From Chlorops oryzae (taxonomy: Eukaryota > Arthropoda > Insecta > Diptera > Chloropidae), in contig CM035806.1 in the NCBI GenBank assembly GCA_020466095.1, positions 60,171,048 through 60,235,047 of the forward strand: 64,000 nucleotides of DNA. Reading direction: 5' to 3'. Below the pieces are notes generated by a model. It had not been told where the DNA came from and ran no database searches. It saw only the letters and a program-made list of their open reading frames with translations. Of this stretch, positions 33,514 to 43,322 are shown in pieces. A program made the position numbers and the translations under genes. Position 1 is the first letter of the stretch; every line of letters begins with the position of its first letter.

Positions 33514-34305
33514 TACACTGAACAAATTTTGCATCGTTGTTTCTACGATAGGAAGCCGTAGAAAAATATAATAGAATCTACGTAAAATACAATAAGTTTT
33601 ACTGTAAATCCAATAGTTTCTACTGTGGAAGAAATATGTCCATCATAGATTTTACAAAGGAAATATCATACAATCTACGTAAAATACAATAAGTCTCATC
33701 TAATAGTTTCTACTGTTTCCCACTTTTATTGATATAATAAAACTAGCAAGCTCAAATCATATCTCGCGATGGCGTAGTTGAAGTGTGCTAGATTTGTTAT
33801 CTGGAATGTCCGAGTTCGAACCCTGTCACGGAGAAAAGAATTTATGCAAAAATGGAGAATAAAACAGGCAAGTAAATTTCAAGGACAAAATACGGGGAAC
33901 AGAAAGTAAGTTCAACCAATAAATAGTTGCTTTCGTCGGGCCTTCCAAAACGTCACGCACAAGCTCTTCCAAGAAATTCCTATAGAATCTTTTTTTTTTT
34001 TTAATTTTTTAAGCATCAAAAGATTGTTAAAATCTTTTATTTCCGACCTTGTTTTCAAGATTTGATACCGTAGTTCCTATGATTTGATATCGTAGTTACT
34101 GTGAAATAACATCATAGTTCCTAAGATGGAATATCGTTAAATCTACGTTATATATCGTTGAATTCAATGACATTCCTCATCGTAGAAACTACTGCAAAGC
34201 TGTCGTAGAATCTATGATATCTTGAAATTGGACCTATATCAATCGCGGATATAATAGATACTGCGTCCGATATCATAGATTCTACGACGGAATTTTTTGA
34301 GTGTA
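33514..34305. mobile_element. Inverted-repeat element TACACT, with internal tRNA-like module
   Basis: The left end TACACTGAACAAATTTTGCA and the right end, whose inverse reads TACACTCAAAAAATTCCG, define a 792-bp element. Subterminal words such as CTACGATA, GATATCGTAG and TCTACGTAAAATACAATAAG recur on both strands. An inverse copy of one end lies at 24165-24270. The centre contains a tRNA-like module. No transposase and no sure target duplication. Superfamily unknown. Confidence 0.55.
33768..33836 (+). repeat. tRNA-like A/B-box module 7
   Basis: TGGCGTAGTTGAAGTGTGCT is followed at tRNA spacing by GAGTTCGAACCCTGTC. Both boxes are good Pol III matches. It lies near the middle of the TACACT element, 250 bp from one end and 470 from the other. 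An acceptor stem does not form. Confidence 0.5.
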
Positions 34306-34383
34306 GATAGAATGTTAAAGTAGAAGATATCGAAAAGAACAGAGAATAGTTTCATTTGGAGCTCGCAAGGCGTTTTGAGGGAA

Positions 34384-34990
34384 CCCAGCAAACATTTAAC
34401 CTTACTAATCAATTGGAAGCAATTTGCGCCCGCAAGCAAAAGGCTTGGATCGAAGTGTTGGAATTTATTTGGAATTCAAGTGTAAATAACTAAAATGGCT
34501 CCCATTTTATTCAATTGGACTTGAGATTGGAAAACATTTAAATCCAAGCAATCGAATTAAATATTTTCCAAGCCTAAACAAGCAGTAACAATCCGATGTA
34601 GGCGGGTTCAATCCCCACTGTTGCGAGCGTTATTTTTTTTTTTTTCAATACTTAGGTAGATTATAATATTACATTTAAATAATATTTCAAAACTAAGAGG
34701 ATAACTAGCTTTCATCCAAACATATATGGAAAAAAAAATAAAAATTTTGTTAGCACATGCGTATGTATGTGTATGCATTACGTTTCTGACGACCGGATAG
34801 GAACCTAAATTTATAACTGCCAACTTCCATTCTCCCCCCTAAGTGGATCAAATTTTACCACAGATATCATTCTACGTCCCAATTTTTCCTCAACCTTTTT
34901 TCGCCCGGGACAGGAATCGAACTCGAGCCTTCCAGGGTGCAAATCACAACACGCTTCAGTACGCTACCGAAAGATCTCATTCGCGAGTGC
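34384..34990. repeat. Repeat starting CCCAGCAAACATTTAACC with two tRNA-like modules
   Basis: The start CCCAGCAAACATTTAACC has the same CCCAGC opening as the element at 49663 and the inverse of the end at 3446. Within it are a B box GGGTTCAATCCCC (34602-34616, plus strand) and an A/B pair on the minus strand at about 34915-34980 (TAGCGTACTGAAGCG and GAGTTCGATTCC). No matching right terminus was found, so the limits are uncertain. Confidence 0.4.
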
Positions 34991-36696
34991 TAGATTTAAT
35001 ACATTAACGTTCGAAAAAATCGAACTGTAGACGCCTCGTATGTACATATGTACGATATCTATATAACATACATATTATTTTGGGTGGATTTGCGAAGTAC
35101 TTGAGAAATTCAACGTTTCCCAAGTACATTTGGAAAGCGTTTGGGAAATGTTTGCAAATTTAATAAGTATAGCACATATATGATAGGAAATTTTTCAATG
35201 GGTTCGTTTGACTCTGGTTTATCCTTTTGGATTTTCTCTCTCAAGCGAGCGAATACAATAGAGTTATTTAAACTGGTAATGAACTGTTCATTTATGTATT
35301 TTTCAAGTTAATTTTTTTATGAATAACTGTGTAGTTAGTTGCGTTCATAGTTTTGTTAAGGGCTCTGCTATCTACATATGTACGTATGCATATGGAATAT
35401 TCGCTAATGCAAAATGGTGTCCCAAATAATTACACTATGATTTTTAACCATAAACTTGAAAGCGTTAAATACCTTTACCCGCCATTATAGTAAATGCTTT
35501 TTATATATTGTTACTACGTTTATGCATCATGTTAACCCAGGTATATTCAACTCAAGTCAATTCAACCCCCTGGCATAAACGCTCTTTATAATCGAATTAG
35601 AGAATTTACTCGGGCATGACTAGCCATACCATATGTCCGTTTTTTCGCTGGACAGTCCGTTTTTTCTAAGCCGATACAGCGGTCATGCGAACGTATTTGA
35701 AATCATGAATTGTCATGCGATTGTACTTTTTTTTTTAGAAATATGCCCACAGCCCATCATTTTTTGAATTCAAAATTTTCAAGATCCGACAAACGACGAG
35801 TACCGTTGTGCCCTAATGTAAAGGGGTACATTGACAAGTTTGATTTAAATTGGCTTGTTATGACGTTGAAAATTTTGGTGAAGAATAATTTTTTGTATAC
35901 ACTTAAAAACTGGTGATTTGCACTCTCAAAACTTAAATGCTAAGTTGTATTTGGAAATCTCACAATTGTTAGTTCGGAGTCCGAAGAATTCAATTTGTTT
36001 GAACTGAAATAATGGATTTTTGTGTAAATATATATTTAAAAATGTGTCCGTTTTTTGTACATTTTTTTCCAATTTAGCGTACAGCTAAATTAATTTTTTT
36101 TAAACATTTGTCCGTTTTTTTTTTGCAGAAGCAAGATGGTAACATACGGCATGACGTGTTGCTGGTGTACATGCTTGCTAAGATCCTACGCGCATACTTT
36201 ACACATGGAATTCATAAATTCGCTTGAATTCAAAGAAGTTTTTGCGAATGACAAAAAATCCAACTCATTTCGACTTTTAGTCATGCAATGCAATGTGTGC
36301 CCCATACATCTATATTTCTAAAAACATAAAATTCGTGTATGTCATGCCGCATCGCTGTGTCAGTGCCTCTTTAGAATAAAACTGGGTTAGTCTTTCAGCT
36401 CAAGTTCAAATTTGCCCGTTTACGCTCAGGTTTTCTACCCGGGTTGAGTATACCTGGGTTAACATGATGCATAAACGTAGTATGTGTTGCGCTCTTCCAT
36501 CCGTTAAGGAAAATATTTTCAAAAAATTCTTTTGTTAAGAAATTATCTATAGGTACTTATGTATATTATTAAATAGCTGCTCTTCGAAGGAATCAAATTT
36601 CAATGGAATAATGCTTAAAAATTTCAAAAAAAAAAAAAAAAAAAAATAAAGAAAAAATTAACCGCCAAATACACAAGTTTACAAATAAAGGCCAAC
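34991..36696. other. Unannotated intergenic stretch
   Basis: AT-rich. The word TGTCCGTTTTTT recurs at 35634, 35655, 36047 and 36110. AACCCAGGTATATTCAACTC (35534) recurs inversely at 36438-36463, so these points may bound a roughly 0.93-kb inverted-repeat element. A poly(A) run lies at 36628-36650. No gene was supported. Confidence 0.4.
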
Positions 36697-38122
36697 TTTT
36701 GGACCAGAAAAACTGGATAGCGACCCTATAGGAATTTTTCGTGCTGATTCCGAATCTGGTACCCGTTTTTCTCTATCACGTCAAGTTTTTGAGAAATCGT
36801 TAAATAACGGTTTTTGACATTTTTACCTATAGTCTATGTCAATAATGAGGTCGTAGATCCTATATGCCTTAACCGATTTCAAAGTTTTTGGTACTCATAT
36901 GAAAGAGGAATGACAACGCAACATATCCTTTATACACAAATTTGGAATTGATTCAGTAACTTGGAAGCTATAGGGCAAAAAACGCGATGCTGATTTCCAA
37001 TTTTTAGCGATTTTGTTTAAAAACTTGAAATTCAAATGGTTATAATTTCCGAACCAAGGCTGGTATTCCAGGTCTTAATACTTTGAATGAAAGAACAATC
37101 AATTGAAAAAGTTTTGAGCCTAAAACAAAAAAAATCCGTTGCGTCGTTATAATTTTATGAGGATTTTCGCTGAAAATGACAAAAACGAATTTTTATTTTT
37201 GGTATATTCTTCGCTCGTTCATATGTATATTTCAGTTCGAATTGTGTATGTTGGTAAAACTGGCTTAAAAAACATAAAACTTAAATTCTATTTTAAACCT
37301 ATCTCTAAAGCTAAAACCAATTTAAACTTTAAAAATGAACAGAATTTGAACTGAGCCTTTTGTATTGTTTACTATCTGTTTCGCGTATAAAGGACGAGCA
37401 ATAGTCACAATAGACTATTGCTGGTCCCTTATACGCGAAACAGATAGTAAACAATACAAAAGGCTCAGTTCAAATTCTGTTCATTTTTAAAGTTTAAATT
37501 GGTTTTATCTTTAAAGATAGGTTTAAAATAGAATTTAAGTTTTATGTTTTTTAAGCCAGTTTTACCAACATACACAATTCGAACTGAAATATACATATGA
37601 ACGAGCGAAGAATATACCAAAAATAAAAATTCGTTTTTGTCATTTTCAGCGAAAATCCTCATAAAATTATAACGACGCAACGGATTTTTTTTGTTTTAGA
37701 CTCAAAACTTTTTCAATTGATTGTTCTTTCATTCAAAGTATTAAGACCTGGAATACCAGCCTTGGTTCGGAAATTATAACCATTTGAATTTCAAGTTTTT
37801 AAACAAAATCGCTAAAAATTGGAAATCAGCATCGCGTTTTTTGCCCTATAGCTTCCAAGTTACTGAATCAATTCCAAATTTGTGTATAAAGGATATGTTG
37901 CGTTGTCATTCCTCTTTCATATGAGTACCAAAAACTTTGAAATCGGTTAAGGCATATAGGGTCTACGACCTCATTATTGACATAGACTATAGGTAAAAAT
38001 GTCAAAAACCGTTATTTAACGATTTCTCAAAAACTTGACGTGATAGAGAAAAACGGATACCAGATTCGGAATCAGCACGAAAAATTCCTATAGGGTCGCT
38101 ATCCAGTTTCTCTGGTCCAAAA
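36697..38122. repeat. Near-perfect 1.43-kb palindrome
   Basis: Two arms of 713 bp (36697-37406 and 37413-38122) are inverse complements with only a handful of mismatches, around a 6-nt centre ACAATA. The outer ends are TTTTGGACCAG and CTGGTCCAAAA. The arms carry ordinary unique-looking sequence. The same 71-codon frame occurs once in each arm (37139-37354 plus, 37465-37680 minus) but has no recognisable domain. No target duplication was found. It could be a long-hairpin RNA locus, a snap-back transposon, or an artefact of inverted duplication in assembly. Confidence 0.85.
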
Positions 38123-39642
38123 CCTTGTATACCTGTGATATTGGTTGGTTATATTAATAATGCCTTAATTCAAGTTGTCCTAAGTCGACAGAATGGCAAG
38201 ACGTCGAACGAAAAGTACGTTAAGTAACCTAAACTATGTCAAAACCATATTCTCGAAAGGTAACATATAGGCGCTCGATTTTATGTAAAAACCTTTTACA
38301 TAAAACACCTTACCTATATCTACATATGCTTGAATATGCGTAACATACATAACTGTTTTGAGGCCTAAAATCGCATCGTTTCAGTCATCTGCTTATATTG
38401 ATACATAAAAATCCATGAAAAGTAATCAAGAGACAATTATGGGAAAAAGAAAAGAAAAGAAAAGAAAGAAAAGAAAATAAGAGAAAAGAGAATAAAATGA
38501 AATGAAATAAAATAAAACGGAAGACTGAAGAAGGAAAATACTTATGATTATAGTTGCACACTTCAATATGTATGTACATAAGTACACTTACGTATGCATG
38601 GTCGCTCTTCTCGCGACACGAATATCCCAGCACGTAGCTCCCATTACATTGTTTAGTGTTAAAGTGCAACTTTGCGATCAAACTCGTTACAGATTCCGTT
38701 TGGATTACAGAAATGAAAATAAAAATAACGATTATTATGTCAAGCGGACCAAACGGAAACCCACAAAATCGACAAATTTCAATATGGATGCTGTACCACA
38801 AACTATTACACTGAGAAAAATGTGCACTGAAATATTTTCGTATACTTTATTCTTGACTTTTAACGTCATGACGTGTGTGGATTGGAAATAATATGGCCAC
38901 GATATTAAGTTTTTTATTTCAATATTTTCAATTTTAAATTAAAAAAAAAAAAAAAACATTTATTGTTCTTATTCAATGGGGTTTAAAATTTCAAATTTAT
39001 GATACGGACAATAAAAAACAATTCAAATTCTTTACACCAAACTTGCTGAGGTGCTATGCTCCACAAGGGGATTAAGGAATTGAGAAGAAGAAGTGGAATA
39101 TCGAATTTGATAGTCTTCACGTCATAGTAAATATTTTCTCACAGGTCAGTTTTTGTCGGAGTAGAAATTGCTTCTTTTTTGACATTGCCAACCATTACGT
39201 GGAATTTCAAGTTTCTATAGCCTTTTGTACGGATGTTATGAAAAATCGTGAGTTTTGGGCGGGTGTGTGGGCGTGGCTTTCATAGTATGGTAGCTTCTTT
39301 TTTTTCTCGCGGATGACCACATTCTGTATTTGATCTATAAAATAAACATCATTTGAGCGCGTTTAGTGTTGGTTGTTCTATAAGAATTGTCCCCTAAGTA
39401 TTTGAATGTATTTTATATTAGGCCGGGTCGATTTGTATGGGTGGAAAAATAATCAAAAATGGTATAACAAAATCGTAATCTACGACAAATTCGAAGAAAA
39501 TTTCCCTCAGAAACCATAGTCCTAAAATCAATCCCTGTTCCGCGCAAATCGACCTCAAAATTTTTCAATGACGATAAGTTTTCATTGAAGTTTTTTTTTT
39601 AAGTATTTTTTTTTTATTATTTTGTTAAAATTAAGATAAAAG
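38123..39642. other. Intergenic stretch with a family III fragment
   Basis: A fragment of the family III repeat unit is seen at about 39185-39290 (ATTACGTGGAATTTCAAG, GTTATGAAAAATCGTGAG, GGGCGTGGC). A purine-rich AAAAGAAAAGAAA run lies at 38447-38515. GGGTCGATTTG near 39425 has an inverse CAAATCGACC near 39545, possibly a roughly 130-bp MITE. No gene was supported. Confidence 0.4.
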
Positions 39643-40008
39643 TTAGTTTTTTAAATCTTTTTTGCACTCCATTCGAGCCGTTCTTCCACGACTTTCCAAT
39701 GTTAATGCTATCACATCATTTCGATTTTTTTCTGTAACTCGCTGTGAAACACTAGTCAGAAGCTGCACACATCGCTCTGTTCCTTGAATGTGTAAGGGAA
39801 TTTTCGGGTCAGCCAACGGTGGAGCGTCAAACCCAATGTACTCCAACAAGTGTTTGTAAGGAATGTTGGCCGTGAAGGGAGGCTCAGATAAAATGTTGTC
39901 ATCATCCAAATCTATCATATTCATGTAGTCCAAGCATTCAAAATTGATCGTAAACTTTTTGTAAATTCTAAGTTTGGCTGGATTATAGAGCTTATCGCGA
40001 TAATGCAA
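39643..40008 (-). pseudogene. Transposon-derived protein fragment (C-terminal part)
   Basis: A 121-codon open stretch on the minus strand ends in TAA at 39643-39645. It reads like real protein: INFECLDYMNMIDLDD..ILSEPPFT, a hydrophobic IPYKHLLEYI block, PPLADPKIPLHIQGTERCVQ and LLTSVSQRV, and a basic C-terminus. The IPxHxQxxERxVxLxTxxSxxV pattern resembles the end of a group of insect uncharacterised proteins that are probably transposon-derived. That resemblance is from memory. No upstream exons could be found and flanking DNA is AT-rich, so a relic is more likely than a host gene. Confidence 0.4.
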
Positions 40009-40864
40009 AATTTCTCTTTCACGAACATTTTTTCTTTAATCGAAAAGCATTGTTAGCAAGACGTTTTCGGGATGAGCAAAATATGGATTATTTTATACAT
40101 TGTATATGTCTTAATTGCATTTAATTTAAATACTACACTCAATAACGGTACCTTTTGGACTAGTGGTCCAAAGTTAAAAAAATCAGCTCTTGGCATAAGC
40201 TATCGCGTATTAAAATAATGCAGAAAATTCCGTGGACCCCTGTATAAACATTTTTTTTTTTTTTGTGTAGATGAACACAATGAGTTACATGAATGAAAGT
40301 CCAAAAAATTATACGAACCAGAAAACGATTTAAGTTGGATCAAAGAGAGTTTCAGTCAATCTCTGAACCTTTTGAGGAGAAAAGCATTTGCTCTCGTATC
40401 AAACTTGCTTTGCAAGTAGAAAGAGCTCTCTTTTCGGAAGTTAAAGAGGGAAAGGTTAGCGTGCTGGGCGGTGTTGTCTATGGTTTTTGTTGTTGTTGTT
40501 GTTGTATTCGTTGTTGTTGTCGTCGTTGTTTTGATATCTGTGTATTTTTCTATTTATGTTTTGTCGCTATTGTATGTATTGCAAGCGATTCATATGCATA
40601 TCTTGGGACTTTCGTCTCATGTCTGACGTCCGACGTCCGACGTCTGCCACCTGCCCGCGGGCGTCTCTCGGCAACCAGTCGAACTCTTAGGGAAGATGAA
40701 GATCTTGTTTTTCCGCAATGAACGCGCGCATCCTCAACTTGACTCATAATGGCGCTCACTTTCCGTTTAAGAGGGGTCGAACAGATGAATTTCGAATAGA
40801 GGGACAGACGCGACTGACTGCTCGACTAGATGGCTTACATAATCGTCTGTTGTGAGTTTTCGTG
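40009..40864. promoter_or_regulatory. Upstream region of the glycine-rich gene
   Basis: GC content rises toward the gene. A (GTT)n-type run lies at 40484-40530 and short tandem GACGTCC words at 40622-40645. These may be part of the upstream regulatory region, but no specific binding site can be assigned. Frames of 142 codons (40293-40721) and 69 codons here lack family resemblance. Confidence 0.35.
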
Positions 40865-40900
40865 TATAAAACGCTGCTCAGAGACTCTTGCCGTGTCATT
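40865..40900 (+). promoter_or_regulatory. Core promoter: TATA box and initiator
   Basis: TATAAAA lies at 40865-40871 and an initiator-like TCATT at 40897-40901, with its A at 40898. The spacing of about 33 bp from the start of the TATA box to the A is the usual one for fly Pol II promoters. A transcript from 40898 would have a 141-nt leader before the ATG at 41039, with no intervening ATG in good context. This supports strong, regulated expression of the downstream cuticle-type gene. Confidence 0.75.
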
Positions 40901-41038
40901 AACGGTTTTGCATTGAACAAGTTCGGTTACCGGAAACGGAGAAGAGACCGTGCCGTTGAAGTTGAAAAGGTTTGGAACAGATTTTCGCTATTTGATTGCA
41001 GTTTCGGAAAGCGAAGATCGAACGAAGGCTTTCTAATA

Positions 41039-42977
41039 ATGGCAAAGTTGTTCATTGTAAGTACACGCCGATCAGGACTCACTCGAAATTCATGGGACTA
41101 TAGAGTTTTAATAAAAATTTTCTTCTTCATTTCAGTTGAGCGCTCTTCTACTTGCTGGTGGAGTTCAGGGCAAGCCGTCTTTCGGTAGAGAGCATGTGCA
41201 CATACGTATACACCTGCCTGAAGGCGGTGGTGGTGGTGGTGGCGGTGGTGGCGGTGGGGGCGGTGGTGGCGGTGGTGGAGGCCATGATGATCACAGTGGT
41301 GGCTTTGGTGGCTATTTAGGAGGCGGCGGCGGTGGTCATGGTGGTGGGGGTCATGATGATGTAATTGGACCTTTGACCGGAGGACTTCTCGGTAGTGGGC
41401 TTCTAACTATCGGTGGTGGCCACGGCGGCGGTGGTGGCCACGGCGGCGGTGGTGGTCATGGTGGCGGCTACGGAGGCGGACATGGTGGTGGCGTTCATGA
41501 AACTCTAATTATTTCTGATGCTGGTGGTCATAGCGGTGGTTTTAGTGGCGGACATGGCGGTGGTTTTGGTGGCGGACATGGCGGTGGTTTTGGTGGCGGA
41601 CATGGCGGTGGTTTTGGTGGTGGACATGGCGATGGCTACAGTGCAGGTGGTGGCGGTGGCGGACACAGTAGCACACTTATCATTTCTGAAAGTGGTAGCA
41701 GTGGTCACGGACATGGCGGCGGCGGCGGCAGTGGTGGCTACGGTGGCGGTGGGTTTGGAGGTGGTGGTCACAGCTCTGGTAGCTCCGTTGATACATATGC
41801 TGTTGTGGAAGAATCTGCGCACAGTGCTGGCGGTGGCGATGGAGGTTACAGCTACGAAGGTGGTAGCCATGGAGGCTTCAGCAGCGGAGGAGACTCAGGG
41901 AATTCACATGCAGTTGCAGCAGCTCTAACAGCCTCAGCAGGTAGCATACATGGTGGTGCTGGTGGTGGTTATGGTAACAGTGGAGGCTATGGCGGCAACA
42001 GTGGCCACGATAGTGCGAAAATTGCTGCTATAGCTGCCGCAGCTGCTGGTTCATCGTCACATGGAAGCGGAGGCTACGGAGGTGGCAGTAGTCACGGAGG
42101 CGGTGGTAGCTACGGCGGGCACGGTGGCTCGAATTCTGTGGCACACATTGCCGCAATTGCAGCAGATTCTGGATCATCTCACACTAGTGGTGGTGGCTAT
42201 AGCGGTGGTAGCTATGGAGGCAGTAGTCATGGTGGGCACGGTGGCTCGAATTCTGTGGCACACATTGCCGCAATTGCAGCAGATTCTGGATCATCTCACA
42301 CAAGTGGTGGTGGCTATAGCGGTGGTGGCTATGGAGGCAGTAGTCATGGTGGGCACGGTGGCTCCAATTCTTTAGCGCACATTGCAGCAATCGCAGCAGC
42401 TACCGGAGGCTCCCACAGCAGTGGTGGTGGCTATAGCGGTGGTAGCTATGGAGGCAGTAGTCATGGTGGGCACGGTGGCTCGAATTCTGTGGCACACATT
42501 GCCGCAATTGCAGCAGATTCTGGATCATCTCACACAAGTGGTGGTGGCTATAGCGGTGGTAGCTATGGAGGCAGTAGTCATGGTGGGCACGGTGGCTCCA
42601 ATTCTTTAGCGCACATTGCAGCAATCGCAGCAGCTACCGGAGGCTCTCACAGCAGTGGTGGTTATGGAAGTGGTAGCTACGGAGGCGGTAGCTACGGAGG
42701 CGGTTCAGGACATGACGATGGAAAAATCGCAGCGATTGCAGCAGCAACAAGTGGCGGTGCACACAGTGGCGGCTCCGGCGGCTATGGAGGTCATGGATCA
42801 TACGGCGGAAGCAGTGGCGATAGCTACAGTAGCGGTGGAAGTAGTAGTGGTCACGATGTCGCCAGTATAGCTGCTATTGCCGCAAGCTCAGGTAGTTCGC
42901 AAGGTGGTGCGGGAGGCTATGAGTATTCCCCTCCTAGCAGTGGAGGCGGTTGGCAATCATCAGGCTGGGGTAAATAG
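41039..42977 (+). CDS. Secreted glycine-rich, silk-like structural protein
   Basis: Two exons are joined: 41039-41056 (six codons) and 41136-42977, with a GT...AG intron of 79 bp (GTAAGT donor, TTCATTTCAG acceptor). The product has about 619 residues and begins MAKLFILSALLLAGGVQG, a clear signal peptide probably cut before KPS. A short conserved-looking VHIRIHLPEG segment follows, then an almost unbroken low-complexity region rich in Gly, Ser, His and Tyr. Two TLIIS[DE] words occur near residues 129 and 186. From about residue 250 on, Gly-rich blocks alternate with hydrophobic blocks of the type HIAAIAA, KIAAIAA or SIAAIAA. Residues 338-532 are five 39-residue tandem repeats. There are no Cys-rich or enzymatic domains. 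The likely role is extracellular: cuticle, chorion or silk-like material. The exact family was not recognised. The choice of start is fixed by promoter, signal peptide and splice frame. Confidence 0.85.
42129..42713 (+). repeat. 117-bp tandem repeat within the glycine-rich CDS
   Basis: Five units start at 42129, 42246, 42363, 42480 and 42597, exactly 117 bp (39 codons) apart. Units 1, 2 and 4 encode SNSVAHIAAIAADSGSSHTS, and units 3 and 5 encode SNSLAHIAAIAAATGGSHSS. Units 2+3 and 4+5 are therefore a higher-order 234-bp duplication. Identity between like units is almost complete at the DNA level, including silent sites, which indicates recent duplication or gene conversion. Confidence 0.9.
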
Positions 42978-43316
42978 GGCGCCAAGGATACGGCAACGAT
43001 TATCTTCAACCATGCTTAAATACATGCCTTTCATACGCAAGGCCAAGAGCGCACGTATTTATTCTAGTCCAACTGTCAATTGACACCATATCCACGCAGC
43101 GGGAGCAAAGGTAACCAGCCTTATGAGCACGCATCGTGCTGAACATCTATTCATTTCATTTTCATTTCCGGTTGCAAGCCATCCATTTGCGATTTCCAAA
43201 TTCGAATTCATGTCTACTACCATATGAATAATTTATCTCCTGCTACTGTATTTATTTTTATCTATATATATATATTATATATGTATTTAATTTAAATAAT
43301 TTTTTTTATTTATGTA

Positions 43317-43322
43317 AATAAA
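43317..43322 (+). terminator. Polyadenylation signal of the glycine-rich gene
   Basis: AATAAA lies 340 bp after the stop codon in an AT-rich 3' region, with no earlier canonical hexamer seen. It gives a transcript of about 2.4 kb before splicing. The actual cleavage site is not known. Confidence 0.65.

Noticed and set aside
37139..37680. Identical 71-codon frames in the two palindrome arms
   Set aside because: They are mirror copies of one another; no domain was recognised and the codon pattern is AT-driven.
38385..38891. Overlapping 138-codon minus and 115-codon plus frames
   Set aside because: The minus frame is driven by the AAAAGAAAAG run (Phe/Leu/Ser repeats), and the plus frame has no family resemblance.
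40293..40721. 142-codon plus frame upstream of the glycine-rich gene
   Set aside because: A run of GTT repeats gives a Cys stretch. No known domain, and it lies in the probable regulatory region.
41505..42624. Several long frames in other phases and on the opposite strand over the glycine-rich gene
   Set aside because: They arise from the GGN-rich codon pattern and the tandem repeats. Only the frame joined to the signal-peptide exon has a start, promoter and splice support.
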